64,000 bases of DNA from Nitrospira sp. Its GTDB lineage: Bacteria > Nitrospirota > Nitrospiria > Nitrospirales > Nitrospiraceae. Shown piece by piece: positions 45,961 through 55,661 of the stretch; position 1 is the stretch's first letter, and every line of letters starts with the position of its first letter. Location: NCBI GenBank assembly GCA_005116745.1, contig SWDS01000002.1:1-64000 (forward strand). Reading direction: 5' to 3'. The translations under genes were made by a program, and so were the position numbers. The notes beneath the pieces were generated by a model. It was not told the DNA's origin and searched no databases. It saw only the letters and a program-made list of their open reading frames with translations.

Positions 45961-47952
45961 ATGACAGACACGAACCCCTTCTACATCACCACTCCGATTT
46001 ACTACGTCAATGATGTCCCACACATCGGCCATGCCTACACCACCATCGCGGCCGACGTGCTGGCGCGCTACTGGCGGCTACGTGGCCGTGAGGTCTTCTT
46101 TTTGACCGGTCTCGATGAACATGGCCAGAAAGTGCAACAGGCCGCGGCCAAAGCCGACATCAACCCTCAGGCCCACTGCGATAAGCTTGCGCCTCAGTTT
46201 CAAACATTATGGCAACGCCTCAACATCTCAAACGATGCGTTCATTCGGACGACGGATCTCGAGCACAAGGCCATTGTCCAACGATACCTTCAGGAGCTCT
46301 ACGACAAGAATCTCATTTATCAGGATTCGTATACCGGTTGGTACTGCACGTTCGATGAGCGGTTCTGGACTGAGAAAGACGTGGAGTCTGGACTCTGTCC
46401 GGACTGCAAACGCCCCGTCGAACAGCTCAGCGAGCACAACTACTTCTTCAAGATGGGGCAATATCAGGACCGCTTGATCGAACACATCAAGACGCATCTG
46501 GATTTTATTCGTCCGGAATCGCGACGCAACGAAGTCCTTGGGTTCTTACAAACCCAAAAACTAGGCGACCTCTCGATCTCGAGACCAAAATCACGACTCT
46601 CCTGGGGGATCGAACTGCCGTTCGACAATGACTACGTCACCTATGTCTGGTTCGATGCGCTGGTGAATTACATGTCCGCGCTGGACTATCTCCCGAGAGA
46701 GAAGCCGACGGGAAGCCAATTTTGGCCTGCGAATGTCCATCTTGTCGGAAAGGACATCCTGACGACCCATGCCGTGTATTGGTCCACGATGCTCATGGCG
46801 TTGAACCTGCCGTTGCCGGAGACCATCTTTGCCCATGGTTGGTGGACGGTCGACGGCGAAAAAATGTCGAAGAGCCGCGGCAATGTCGTCGATCCCAATA
46901 AGATGATCGATGAAGTCGGGGCGGATGCGTTTCGCTATTTCTTACTGCGCGAGGTGCCATTTGGACAAGACGGAGACTACTCCCTTGCCGGGATGGTGAC
47001 GCGCATCAATAGTGATCTTGCCAACGGCCTGGGTAATCTCTTGAGTCGAACGCTCACCCTTATCGAGCGGTCTCAAGGAGGGTTGGTACCGGCTCCCGGG
47101 ACAGGTGGACCAGCAGAGCGAGAACTCGAACAAGCCATAGTCTCTCTCCTAAACACCGTGTTGCCGCATCATCTGGAGCAATTGGAGTTTAACCGGGCCC
47201 TGGAAGCTATCTGGCACGTCGTCCAACTTGCTAATCAATATGTCGACAAGACCGCGCCCTGGACATTGGTTAAGCATGAGAGCAATGCGGAACAACTGAG
47301 GACTGTCCTCTATACCATGGCAGAGACGCTGCGCTGCCTCAGCTTAGCCATATATCCCATAATGCCTAACAGTGCGCGGTTAATCTGCGGCCAGCTTGGC
47401 ATCTCAGCTGAATTCACAAGCCCTCTACTGAAAGATACGGTTGAATGGGGTGGGTTGAAGCCAGGCACCATCATCCATAAAGGCCCATCGCTTTTCCCGC
47501 GTATCGAATCAAAACCAGGAGTAAAACCAGTGAGCGAACCATCTATCCCTTCACCGTCGACCTCTACTGCGCCAACAACTACAGCAACTCCCCCAACAAC
47601 GCCCCCTGCAGCAGCTCCAGTCGCACCGCCCCAGATCACCATCGACGATTTCATGAAGATTCAGCTGAAGACAGCAAAGGTCATCAGTGCAGAACGCGTC
47701 CCGAAGTCAGAGAAGCTGTTGAAGCTACAAGTCTCTCTCGGCGCCGAGCAGCGCCAGATCGTGGCGGGCATCGGCAAGAAGTACGAGCCTGATGCACTGG
47801 TCGGGAAAACCATCGTGATTGTGGCCAATCTCAAACCGGCGAAGCTTATGGGCATCGAATCGCAGGGCATGGTACTGGCTGCTGGCGATGCCGACGTGCG
47901 TGGACTGCTCACCATTCAAGAAGAAGTGGACCCTGGCACGAAGGTGAAATGA
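45961..47952 (+). CDS. metG: Methionine-tRNA ligase with C-terminal tRNA-binding domain
   Basis: A 663-residue class I synthetase. YYVNDVPHIGHAYTTIAADV carries the HIGH motif near residue 18, a zinc knuckle uses Cys residues in YCTFDE and GLCPDCKRP, and the KMSKSRGN motif is near 300. After about residue 515 a proline/threonine/alanine-rich linker (roughly 40 residues, PSPSTSTAPTTTATPPTTPP region) joins an EMAP-II/Arc1p-like tRNA-binding domain (IDDFMKIQLKTAKVISAERV). It charges initiator and elongator tRNA-Met. The stop overlaps the next gene's ATG by four bases. Confidence 0.97.
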   Translation: MTDTNPFYITTPIYYVNDVPHIGHAYTTIAADVLARYWRLRGREVFFLTGLDEHGQKVQQAAAKADINPQAHCDKLAPQFQTLWQRLNISNDAFIRTTDLEHKAIVQRYLQELYDKNLIYQDSYTGWYCTFDERFWTEKDVESGLCPDCKRPVEQLSEHNYFFKMGQYQDRLIEHIKTHLDFIRPESRRNEVLGFLQTQKLGDLSISRPKSRLSWGIELPFDNDYVTYVWFDALVNYMSALDYLPREKPTGSQFWPANVHLVGKDILTTHAVYWSTMLMALNLPLPETIFAHGWWTVDGEKMSKSRGNVVDPNKMIDEVGADAFRYFLLREVPFGQDGDYSLAGMVTRINSDLANGLGNLLSRTLTLIERSQGGLVPAPGTGGPAERELEQAIVSLLNTVLPHHLEQLEFNRALEAIWHVVQLANQYVDKTAPWTLVKHESNAEQLRTVLYTMAETLRCLSLAIYPIMPNSARLICGQLGISAEFTSPLLKDTVEWGGLKPGTIIHKGPSLFPRIESKPGVKPVSEPSIPSPSTSTAPTTTATPPTTPPAAAPVAPPQITIDDFMKIQLKTAKVISAERVPKSEKLLKLQVSLGAEQRQIVAGIGKKYEPDALVGKTIVIVANLKPAKLMGIESQGMVLAAGDADVRGLLTIQEEVDPGTKVK

Positions 47953-48803
47953 CACGATCTTCCTTCGCCCTGGTGGGACTGATCTTCTCGTTCACCCTAC
48001 TGTCTTACCCCTCGACTCCGGTCCGAAGCCAAACACCTCCCAATATCCCGCTCAACGGCCCACAACCCACGGTAGTACTGGTCCGAGTCGTCGCGCACGG
48101 GGCCATGGTGTTAGGCCGAGAGGTCGGTGGAGCGCGTGTGACGATCACGGAGGTGGCGACTGGCCAAATTCTGGCTACGGGTCTGCAGCAGGGCGGGTCC
48201 GGCGACCAGAACCAAATCATGCGCACACCGCACATGATAGAAGAACCAGTCTACAGCTCTCGCCCCTCCGCGGTGTTCACCACAACGTTGCAACTACACA
48301 AACCGACGTTGGTGGAGATCTCCGCCGAAGGACCGCTGGCCTATCCTGCCGCATCACAGAAAACGAGTAAGACTCTACTCGTCATCCCAGGACAGGATCT
48401 CACGCATGATGGTATCGTGCTGCACCTCTATGGGTACCTCGTCCAAATTGAGCGACCCACACCGCCCGAACCGCTGATCGCCAAAGACGACGTGAAACTC
48501 CGAGCCTCGGTCCGAACCCTGTCCGGCTCCTTAGTCCGCCCCCACGGAGATTGGGACTCACGAAAGATCCGTATCTATGGAGAGGTGTTGATCGGAGACC
48601 GAATCATTGAGCGGCTGCAGATGTTTTACGATGAAGGGAGCCGCACATTTGAAGCGCCGTTCTTTGTGCCGCCATCGAAGGAAGTTCCCGACGGGATCAC
48701 GCTGCGTGTGATCGCCTCAGATCTCTCAACCGGTAATGCAGGAATCGATCAAGTCACCTACCCAGTCCTGAGTGAGCGCCTCCCTTCAAAACCGATCCAC
48801 TAG
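47949..48803 (+). CDS. Secreted protein of unknown function
   Basis: A 284-residue exported protein. The N-terminal 27 residues form a signal peptide (FALVGLIFSFTLLSYPS) with a likely cleavage after PVRSQ. The mature part looks like two beta-rich domains: the first contains GGARVTITEVATGQILATGL, a carboxypeptidase-regulatory-like or transthyretin-like strand pattern, and the second contains IRIYGEVLIGDRIIERLQMF. No catalytic motif is evident. Its ATG overlaps metG's stop, so it is co-translated with a cytoplasmic synthetase, an unusual pairing. Confidence 0.75.
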   Translation: MTRSSFALVGLIFSFTLLSYPSTPVRSQTPPNIPLNGPQPTVVLVRVVAHGAMVLGREVGGARVTITEVATGQILATGLQQGGSGDQNQIMRTPHMIEEPVYSSRPSAVFTTTLQLHKPTLVEISAEGPLAYPAASQKTSKTLLVIPGQDLTHDGIVLHLYGYLVQIERPTPPEPLIAKDDVKLRASVRTLSGSLVRPHGDWDSRKIRIYGEVLIGDRIIERLQMFYDEGSRTFEAPFFVPPSKEVPDGITLRVIASDLSTGNAGIDQVTYPVLSERLPSKPIH

Positions 48804-48877
48804 CCACTGCAAACTTACTGGAGACAAACCTCCGGCAAGACTTGCTGCGTCGCGTCGCCCATGCGACACTGTTATGC

Positions 48878-49816
48878 ATGACAGCACTTGCCTCGTACAC
48901 ACATCTCCGATCGCGGCTCCAACTTGCACTAGCCATCAATGCCGTGATTATCGCGGCTGAGTTTGCTGGCGGCTGGCTTCTCAATAGTATCGGCTTGATG
49001 AGCGACGCAGGCCACAACCTTGTCGATCAAGGATCGCTCTTTCTCGCACTCTATGCCCATCTCCTCACCGCACGGCCGGCTTCCGAGAGCCGGACCTTCG
49101 GCTACCATCGAGCCGGTATCATCGCGGCGTTTCTGAACAGTTTCATTCTGTTGCTCACCGCTGCCGGCATCGCACTGGTCGGCCTGAAGCGATTGCTACA
49201 ACCCGTCCCCGTGGACGGTGGATGGGTGATGGCGGTCGCCGCCGTCAGCTTCCTAGCCAATCTCGGGATCGCCCTTTTACTCCAGCATGGCGCGAAAGAT
49301 GATTTGAACATTCGGAGTGCGTTCTGGCACATGTTGGGAGATGCGTGGGTCTCACTCGGCGTGATTGTCAGCGGCGGCGCGATTCTCCTGACAGGATGGA
49401 CGATCCTAGATCCGCTCGTGAGTTTACTGATTGTCGGAGTCATTCTCCGAGGAGCCTGGCCGATCTTTAAAGAGTCGATGGATGTCCTGTTGGAGTCAAC
49501 TCCGCCGGGCATCAGCGCATCTCAAGTGGCCACGACCATGGAGGCCATCCCCGGCGTCACAAACGTGCACGATCTTCACATTTGGGCCGTCGAGCCTCGA
49601 CTGGTCATGCTCACCAGCCACGTGATGATCGAGCGTCACCGTACCCCTTTGGAGTTGCTGCAGCTGATCCAGAACAGGATCACGACGGACTTCGGCATCA
49701 AGCATATGACCATCCAACTAGAAACCGAATGTTGCGACCCCGACGACATCCACTGCGACCTTCGGAAACTGACTGACCAGCATCACGAAGCCCACGGCTT
49801 CGCACATCATCATTGA
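48878..49816 (+). CDS. Cation-diffusion-facilitator metal exporter (CzcD/ZitB-like)
   Basis: The ATG at 48878 gives 312 residues; a TTG twelve codons earlier is a weaker start. Six membrane helices follow, with the metal site in LMSDAGHNLVDQGSLFLALY (helix 2 Asp and His) and HMLGDAWVSLGVIV (helix 5 His and Asp). A cytoplasmic C-terminal domain has TNVHDLHIWAVEPRLVMLTS and ends in a His-rich tail (HHEAHGFAHHH). The HxxxD pair is typical of zinc or cobalt exporters. It exchanges metal for protons across the inner membrane. Confidence 0.92.
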   Translation: MTALASYTHLRSRLQLALAINAVIIAAEFAGGWLLNSIGLMSDAGHNLVDQGSLFLALYAHLLTARPASESRTFGYHRAGIIAAFLNSFILLLTAAGIALVGLKRLLQPVPVDGGWVMAVAAVSFLANLGIALLLQHGAKDDLNIRSAFWHMLGDAWVSLGVIVSGGAILLTGWTILDPLVSLLIVGVILRGAWPIFKESMDVLLESTPPGISASQVATTMEAIPGVTNVHDLHIWAVEPRLVMLTSHVMIERHRTPLELLQLIQNRITTDFGIKHMTIQLETECCDPDDIHCDLRKLTDQHHEAHGFAHHH

Positions 49817-50161
49817 TCTTCTTGTCGCTGCCTCAGCTAATCGAAACCATGAATGATTCGGACCTCCCCTATAATCGGCTGCGAAGAGGCCATCGCTGAA
49901 CCGGATGACGAAACATGCATCTCGAAGCACACGCTTCATTCCGTCAAGAATACTTCCTCCTCCTCGACCCACTGGCCATATGGATATGATTAGCAGGAAA
50001 GAATTACGAAGTATCTCTTGCTGTGCTGATCCTGCTACGAGTCCTGGACCGGCTCACCTCTAATTTCGGCCCTGACAAATAATCGTGCGTTTCTGGTATC
50101 CTACCCCCGTTTCTTCACCACCTGGACTCACTACCTGTGACTATCTAAAGGGGGAAAGCAG
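49817..50161. other. Intergenic region ahead of the DUF4403 gene
   Basis: About 345 bases with no supported gene on either strand. AAGGGGG stands eight bases ahead of the DUF4403 ATG and is a good ribosome-binding site. A weak CTGACA/TATCCT pair lies about 65-90 bases ahead of that start, but its spacing of 19 is poor. No terminator-like hairpin was seen. Confidence 0.4.
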
Positions 50162-51649
50162 ATGTTTCCCAAATTCTTACGTAACTCCCTCGTCGCCGTA
50201 TCCTTGTTACTGTTGTTGACGGGCTGTATCGCCAAGCAGTATGTCGTTCACCCACCGCCGCCGACGCTGTTGTCGGCCACCCAGCCCCCCCTCTCTTCGG
50301 CCACCGAGTCAACCCTCAGCCTTCCTGTTCAGATGGACCTCGCGCCGTTTCTAGCTACGGTCAACGATGAGAACGTCATTCCAAAAGTGTTTGATCAATC
50401 AGGCAACCCCATCAAGCACTCGAAAGGCATTGAACACAAGTATTATGTGGAGCGGGATGATTTTACGACCGAACGTGTCGACTCCTACCAATCCATGAGC
50501 CAGGATCAAGGTGCCATGCTCCGCGATTGGTGGAAGGGAATCGACCTTCCGGGGACTCACCTCCCCCTCACCGCTGAGCTTCATCCTCACCTCGGTACGC
50601 AGGCACCCACACCGACCGTCAAGGCACCCGCCGACTGTGACGCCGGCCAGGGGCGGTTGCGAAAAACAATGCTGCATACTGGTATCGTCATTGGCATGAC
50701 TCCAAACTACGGTCTGTCCGCATCCGTCGCCGATGTAGCAGTGAATACCATTGATCCATGTACCGCTCGCATCATCACGACCGACCTTCCCCAGGACGCC
50801 AGGAATAGGTTGACGGACACGGTACGAGGCGGCCTCCAGCACGCGGTCGCTAGCCTTCACGCGAGCACGGTTCGCCCTCAAGTGGAAGAAGCATGGAACG
50901 GGTTGCGCGCCCCTATTCAATTGGAACCGAACGCGTGGCTCCACCTCAATGTCGAAAAGATTAAACGCAATGAGTTCTCGATAGAGAGACAGAGTCTTCA
51001 GGACACGCTGCACATCATCGCCACGCCGGTGATCGTCTTCGGTTCCGAACCACCTGTTGCCGCTGCAGCACTTCCTCAACTCGATACACAACCGGCTTCC
51101 CCTGGATTCCACGTCGTCGCTGACATTCCGCTGGACTATCCCTCGCTGTCCCAATCACTTGCGGCGCGTTTGAAGGGGAAACGTGTCGCCGTGAAAGGAG
51201 ACTTCATCCAGATCACTGACGCCGCCATTTTGGGTCGTGGAGGCAACCAAGTGGTCTTGCGGATAGCCTTTGCAGGAGATGCGACCGGCCACCTATATTT
51301 CGTGGGGAAACCTGAAATGAACACGTTGACACAATCCGTCCAGATCGGCGGCCTCCGTTTGGACCACGATTCCGAACAGTTCCTAGCGAAGAGTGGGCCC
51401 GATTGGCTCGCCCACTCTTCCATGAGAGAACTCGTGATGGGTGAAACCGTCCTCGGTGTGACTTCGGCGACCGACCGCATGCGAAACCTGCTTCGAATGG
51501 CACTGAATCGAACAATCAATCAGACGCTCTCCCTGCAGGGAACCGTCGTGTCGGTGCAAGGCATCGGCGTGTTCGCCGATGTGAACTCGCTGTACGTTCG
51601 AGTGATGAGTGACGGATCGCTCAATCTAAAGGCCGAGGGCAAACCCTAA
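50162..51649 (+). CDS. DUF4403-family lipoprotein
   Basis: A 495-residue exported lipoprotein. The signal peptide ends in LLLLLTGCIAKQY, a clear lipobox with Cys at residue 21. The mature part has TLSLPVQMDLAPFLATVNDE, where the DUF4403 family begins. Later the conserved stretch LKGKRVAVKGDFIQITDAAI appears in the C-terminal half. DUF4403 proteins have an SMP/BPI-like two-domain shape and probably carry or bind lipids in the envelope. It is a single gene, with a decayed transporter gene on the opposite strand downstream. Confidence 0.82.
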   Translation: MFPKFLRNSLVAVSLLLLLTGCIAKQYVVHPPPPTLLSATQPPLSSATESTLSLPVQMDLAPFLATVNDENVIPKVFDQSGNPIKHSKGIEHKYYVERDDFTTERVDSYQSMSQDQGAMLRDWWKGIDLPGTHLPLTAELHPHLGTQAPTPTVKAPADCDAGQGRLRKTMLHTGIVIGMTPNYGLSASVADVAVNTIDPCTARIITTDLPQDARNRLTDTVRGGLQHAVASLHASTVRPQVEEAWNGLRAPIQLEPNAWLHLNVEKIKRNEFSIERQSLQDTLHIIATPVIVFGSEPPVAAAALPQLDTQPASPGFHVVADIPLDYPSLSQSLAARLKGKRVAVKGDFIQITDAAILGRGGNQVVLRIAFAGDATGHLYFVGKPEMNTLTQSVQIGGLRLDHDSEQFLAKSGPDWLAHSSMRELVMGETVLGVTSATDRMRNLLRMALNRTINQTLSLQGTVVSVQGIGVFADVNSLYVRVMSDGSLNLKAEGKP

Positions 51650-51655
51650 TCCCCG

Positions 51656-51920
51656 TTAGCGCAGAAAGACCAGCCAGAGGTAGAGCGCGCTGAGGGCGAC
51701 GGAGCTGACCATGACAGGAAAGCCAAACTGGAAGCACTGCCAAAAAATAATCCGGCAGTCGGCCTTCCTGCCGATATCCACTCTCACGACGTTGTAATCC
51801 ACCCCGAACTCATGCCTGTAGAATACCTCTCCTTACGAGACCGCGCCGAACAAAGCCACAATCGTCTTGTGGAACCGCTCGGTCATGGCACACGCCGAAG
51901 ATAAAAAGAGCCAGCGTCAG
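51656..51920 (-). pseudogene. Remnant of an ArsB/NhaD-type ion transporter
   Basis: On the minus strand, LTLALFIFGV (in one frame) is followed after a frameshift by MTERFHKTIVALFGAVS, the first helix pair of this superfamily, from the ATG at 51884-51886. A TAA then stops the frame. Beyond it, in the same frame, FYRHEFGVDYNVVRVDIGR gives the start of helix 3, and the text jumps directly to FWQCFQFGFPVMVSSVALSA and LYLWLVFLR, the protein's last helix. A normal member has around 430 residues, so over 300 are missing between the two. It is a clear relic with frameshift, stop and deletion. Confidence 0.65.
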
Positions 51921-52095
51921 AGAGGACCTTTCAGTTCTCCGAGCTCAATGAAGACGGATCATCGTACAGGCCCCCGGATTATCATGGGCCGACGGCGACC
52001 ATGCAATCAGAGTTCTCTTCAGCTATTTCATTCGACGCCATTGCAGGGAACATTTTCCCCTTCCTAATCACGACCGTAGCCATTAGGATAGTTCC
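51921..52095. other. Short non-coding stretch ahead of glgB
   Basis: No gene is visible. AGGAT lies ten bases ahead of the glgB ATG and is a weak ribosome-binding site. Any glgB promoter would lie here, close to the transporter relic. Confidence 0.35.
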
Positions 52096-54300
52096 ATGTC
52101 TATTGATCGACCCATTCAGCAGGATGATCTTGATCGTCTCATTGCCGGCACTCACTGGGCCCCTCACACGGTTCTGGGCCCACATCCCACGATGATCGAC
52201 GGTCACCCCGGCTTCGCGATCCGGGCCTGGCTCCCCCAGATCACGGATGTTGAGGTCGTATCCGACTCCATCCTCAGCCCTATGACTCGCATTCGTGAGG
52301 AGGGACTGTATGAGGCGCTGCTTCCAGATACTACACTCGCTCCATCGTACACGCTTCGCGTCACAGACTATAACGGCACTGTCGCTGACATCCATGATCC
52401 CTATGCTTTTCCACCGCTGTTGACGGATCTTGAACTCCATCTCTTTACAGAAGGAACCCTGTACAAAGCCTACGACAGTTTCGGCGCCCATCTCCGCACC
52501 GTCCAAGGCGTCCCCGGAGTTCACTTTGTGCTGTGGGCTCCCAATGCTGCTCGCGTGAGCATCATCGGTGATTTCAATGGATGGAATGGACTCTGTCATC
52601 CCATGATGAGTCGAGGACTAACCGGGCTCTGGGAACTCTTCATGCCCGATCTACCGGAAGGCACCCTCTACAAGTATGAAATCCGGTCGCGAGAAGACAA
52701 CGTGCTGTTGAGGAAAGCCGATCCCTATGCTGTCGCGAGCGAGGTCCGCCCGCGGACTGCCTCGGTCGTGCATGACTTGTCCAGCTACACCTGGCACGAC
52801 GGCACATGGATGGCGGCCCGATCCGAATGGGATCCGCTGACCGCTCCCCTCTCCATCTATGAAGTCCATCTCGGATCATGGATGCGAGTTCCGGAGGAGG
52901 ACAATCGCTGGCTCACCTATGAAGAACTCGCTGCCAAATTAATCCCCTACGCAAGGGATCTGGGCTACACACACCTGGAACTCCTGCCGGTGACAGAACA
53001 TCCGTTCGATGGATCATGGGGATATCAAGCCACCGGCTACTTTGCCGCCACCAGCCGACACGGAGATCCCACAAAGTTCATGGCGTTTGTCGATGCCGCG
53101 CATCAAGCTGGCCTCGGCGTGATCATGGACTGGGCGCCGGCACACTTTCCTGACGATCCTCATGGATTGGCCCAGTTCGACGGCACACATCTCTATGACC
53201 ATGCCGACCCGCGCCTCGGCTATCACCCCGATTGGCACAGCCGGATTTTTAATTACGATCGAGTCGAGGTGCGCACCTTCCTTCTGAATAGCGCTCTCTT
53301 CTGGTTGGACAAGTACCACATCGATGGATTACGCGTCGACGCCGTGGCGTCCATGCTCTACCTCGACTACGGACGACAGTCCGGTGAATGGATTCCCAAT
53401 GAGTTTGGGGGCAAGGAAAATCTTGGAGCCGTTTCGCTCTTGAAAGAACTCAACGTCCTCGTCCACCGAGACTTCCCTGGAGCCGTCACAATTGCGGAAG
53501 AATCCACATCATGGCCTGGTGTCTCTCGGCCAACCTACACGGGAGGGCTCGGTTTTACGTTCAAGTGGAACATGGGGTGGATGCACGACATGCTGACCTT
53601 TTTCCAGCACGACCCAATCTACCGCCGGTTCCATCAGGACCAACTGACGTTCGGTCTGCTCTACGCCTTCAGCGAGAATTTCGTTCTCGCCCTCTCTCAT
53701 GACGAAGTGGTGCACGGCAAACGAACGTTGCTCGACAAAATGCCGGGTGATGTCTGGCAGCGATTTGCGAATCTCCGGCTGCTTTATGGCTATATGTACA
53801 GCCACCCCGGGAAAAAAATGCTATTCATGGGCGGAGAGTTCGGTCAGTGGCGGGAATGGAACCATGACACCAGTTTGGATTGGCATCTCTGCGAGGATGA
53901 GCCTCATCGTGGGCTGCAACGTTTGGTCCGCGACCTGAATCGAGTCTATCGCGAGGAACCGGCGCTGCACGAAGTCGACTTTGACTGGAGCGGATTTCAG
54001 TGGATTGATTTCAGCGATACTGACAACTCCGTCATCGCCTATCTTCGAAGGGCAAACAGCACGCAAGCGGCCATCGTCTGCTTGTGCAACTTCACGCCAA
54101 TGCCTCGCCACCACTACCGCATCGGCGTCACGGAACCCGGTTGGTATCAGGAAATCATCAACACTGATGGGATCGCTTACGGCGGCAGCAATATGGGAAA
54201 TGGCGGTGGTGTTCACGCGACCGACACCCCGAGCCATGGCTTCCCATACTCACTGACGATCACGCTCCCACCCCTATCCATCCTCTTATTGAAGCGATAG
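52096..54300 (+). CDS. glgB: 1,4-alpha-glucan branching enzyme
   Basis: A 734-residue GH13 enzyme of normal length. An N-terminal beta domain includes GTHWAPHTVLGPHPTMIDGH, a CBM48 follows (NAARVSIIGDFNGWNG), and the catalytic barrel has YTHLELLPVTEHPFDGSWGY, DGLRVDAVASMLYLDY (nucleophile Asp), TIAEESTSWPGV (acid Glu) and LSHDEVVHGKRTLLDKMPGD. It cuts alpha-1,4 chains and makes alpha-1,6 branches. glgA is elsewhere in this window; no glgC or glgP is nearby. A gene start at 52096 is supported by the conserved N-terminal region. Confidence 0.97.
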   Translation: MSIDRPIQQDDLDRLIAGTHWAPHTVLGPHPTMIDGHPGFAIRAWLPQITDVEVVSDSILSPMTRIREEGLYEALLPDTTLAPSYTLRVTDYNGTVADIHDPYAFPPLLTDLELHLFTEGTLYKAYDSFGAHLRTVQGVPGVHFVLWAPNAARVSIIGDFNGWNGLCHPMMSRGLTGLWELFMPDLPEGTLYKYEIRSREDNVLLRKADPYAVASEVRPRTASVVHDLSSYTWHDGTWMAARSEWDPLTAPLSIYEVHLGSWMRVPEEDNRWLTYEELAAKLIPYARDLGYTHLELLPVTEHPFDGSWGYQATGYFAATSRHGDPTKFMAFVDAAHQAGLGVIMDWAPAHFPDDPHGLAQFDGTHLYDHADPRLGYHPDWHSRIFNYDRVEVRTFLLNSALFWLDKYHIDGLRVDAVASMLYLDYGRQSGEWIPNEFGGKENLGAVSLLKELNVLVHRDFPGAVTIAEESTSWPGVSRPTYTGGLGFTFKWNMGWMHDMLTFFQHDPIYRRFHQDQLTFGLLYAFSENFVLALSHDEVVHGKRTLLDKMPGDVWQRFANLRLLYGYMYSHPGKKMLFMGGEFGQWREWNHDTSLDWHLCEDEPHRGLQRLVRDLNRVYREEPALHEVDFDWSGFQWIDFSDTDNSVIAYLRRANSTQAAIVCLCNFTPMPRHHYRIGVTEPGWYQEIINTDGIAYGGSNMGNGGGVHATDTPSHGFPYSLTITLPPLSILLLKR

Positions 54301-54370
54301 CACCCAATTCGAACACAACTCCGCCGTCAGGAGCAGAGGTATTCTCGTTCGCTTGGTGATGAGGGGAGAG

Positions 54371-54943
54371 CTACCAATGCCGGAAGGGGCCTGAATCCAA
54401 ATGTACGTAGCTCGAACGTTTGTAGGAGCCGACCCCACCGTACCGCAGTTCGAGCGCGGCCTGGCGGAGCTTCGTGGTGGAAACACCAGGAATCAAAAGA
54501 TCGATCGCCTGTCCTTGCATGTGTAAGCTATTCTTGGCGACATGTTGGTCCGTCCGAACCAACATGGCGTTATACTCGGGAGACCGAAAGCCAGAAATCA
54601 CATGAATCTCTTGCTGACTGCCGAGTTTCTTTTGCACCAAATTCACGTGCTCCAACACACGCACATCCATAGCCCCCACTTCACCCGTGTAATGACAGCG
54701 CAAGAGGTCATTCACATCATCAAGCGCTGACAGGTCATAGTTCCCGGCTTCGTCTCGATAGGTGACATCCAGCCGCTCATTGGTCCACACATTCACCAAC
54801 GTCAGCTTGCCCTCTGGAAGCTCACGAGCCTGCGCCGGCTGTGGGCCAACTAACCGCCCACTCAGTAAGAGAGTCCCCACCAAGGAAACCTGAAGAAATG
54901 CTCGCCTGGTCAAGGCCCATTTGGGCTGATCTGTAGTATTCAC
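54371..54943 (-). CDS. Tat-exported DUF882 (YcbK-like) peptidase-family protein
   Basis: A GTG at 54943, eight bases after GGGAG, gives 190 residues; a longer frame from 55003 lacks conserved sequence. The N-terminus has a twin-arginine signal (LTRRAFLQVSLVGTLLLSG). The DUF882/peptidase M15-like domain follows: VISGFRSPEYNAMLV and KNSLHMQGQAIDLLIPG, where the His and Asp of HxxGxAxD are the zinc ligands. The family resembles murein endopeptidases. A role in cell-wall processing is likely. Tat export suggests folding or metal loading before secretion. Confidence 0.88.
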   Translation of the reverse strand: MNTTDQPKWALTRRAFLQVSLVGTLLLSGRLVGPQPAQARELPEGKLTLVNVWTNERLDVTYRDEAGNYDLSALDDVNDLLRCHYTGEVGAMDVRVLEHVNLVQKKLGSQQEIHVISGFRSPEYNAMLVRTDQHVAKNSLHMQGQAIDLLIPGVSTTKLRQAALELRYGGVGSYKRSSYVHLDSGPFRHW

Positions 54944-55298
54944 TGAAACAACTCCCGAAAAAAGTGGACAATACTCGTTAAAAAGCTGTCGGTTTTGTAA
55001 CAAAAATCATAAATTGGGTCAAACAATTTGTCCCGAGAGGCTTTAAATAGACTCCTCATACCCCATGAATGTATGCTTATCCATCCATGTAAGCATTAAT
55101 AGATGTATGCGCATGCCTTCGATCTATGAAAATGAAGTGCGCTGGTCGTCTATCAGGATGCCTTGGAGGTACGGCTTACAGGATGAGGCCAATCGGACTC
55201 ATATTTATTTCACCTCTTGCACCTATGCTAAAAAACATTTTCTTTCTAGACTGTTTCGTGGGTGACAGGTAAGATCGGAAGAAATTAGTAGAGTCTAT
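54944..55298. other. Intergenic region with a short dyad
   Basis: A 355-base AT-rich gap between divergent genes. ATGCTTA (55073-55079) and TAAGCAT (55090-55096) form a perfect seven-base inverted repeat with a ten-base centre, which may be an operator. No gene is supported. The left half probably holds the promoter of the Tat-exported protein and the right half that of the receiver protein. Confidence 0.4.
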
Positions 55299-55661
55299 AT
55301 GGCGACTATCCTAGTCATTGACGACGAACAATCCATCCGAGGGCTGCTGAAAGAGGTCTTGGTCAAGGCAGGGCACCGCGTGCTCGAAGCCGAGAATGGA
55401 CGCAAAGGGCTCACGCTCTATCAGAAAGAGCTGGTCGATCTCGTGATCATGGACTTGTTGATGCCGGAGACGGACGGCCTTGAGGCCACGCTTCAGCTCA
55501 CTCGCGAATATGTCGATGCCAAAGTAATCGCGATCACGGGAGCACAAGGCGATCACAACTTCCTCGATATTGCGAAACTCTTCGGTGCACGTCGCGCCTT
55601 CGAAAAGCCATTCGACATCAACAAACTACTTGATGCGGTGAAAGAAGAACTGGCAGCCTAA
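55299..55661 (+). CDS. Single-domain response regulator (CheY-like)
   Basis: A 120-residue receiver domain with no output domain. The acidic pair in ILVIDDEQS is at residues 8-9, the phosphoacceptor Asp in DLVIMDLLMPE at about 51, the Thr in VIAITGAQG near 79 and the conserved Lys in FEKPF near 102. It should be phosphorylated by a histidine kinase not encoded in this window and then signal by protein contact. It stands alone with no clear operon partner. Confidence 0.93.
   Translation: MATILVIDDEQSIRGLLKEVLVKAGHRVLEAENGRKGLTLYQKELVDLVIMDLLMPETDGLEATLQLTREYVDAKVIAITGAQGDHNFLDIAKLFGARRAFEKPFDINKLLDAVKEELAA

Noticed and set aside
49718-49972. 84-codon minus-strand frame after the CDF gene
   Set aside because: Its upper half is antisense to the CDF C-terminus and nothing in its product is recognisable.
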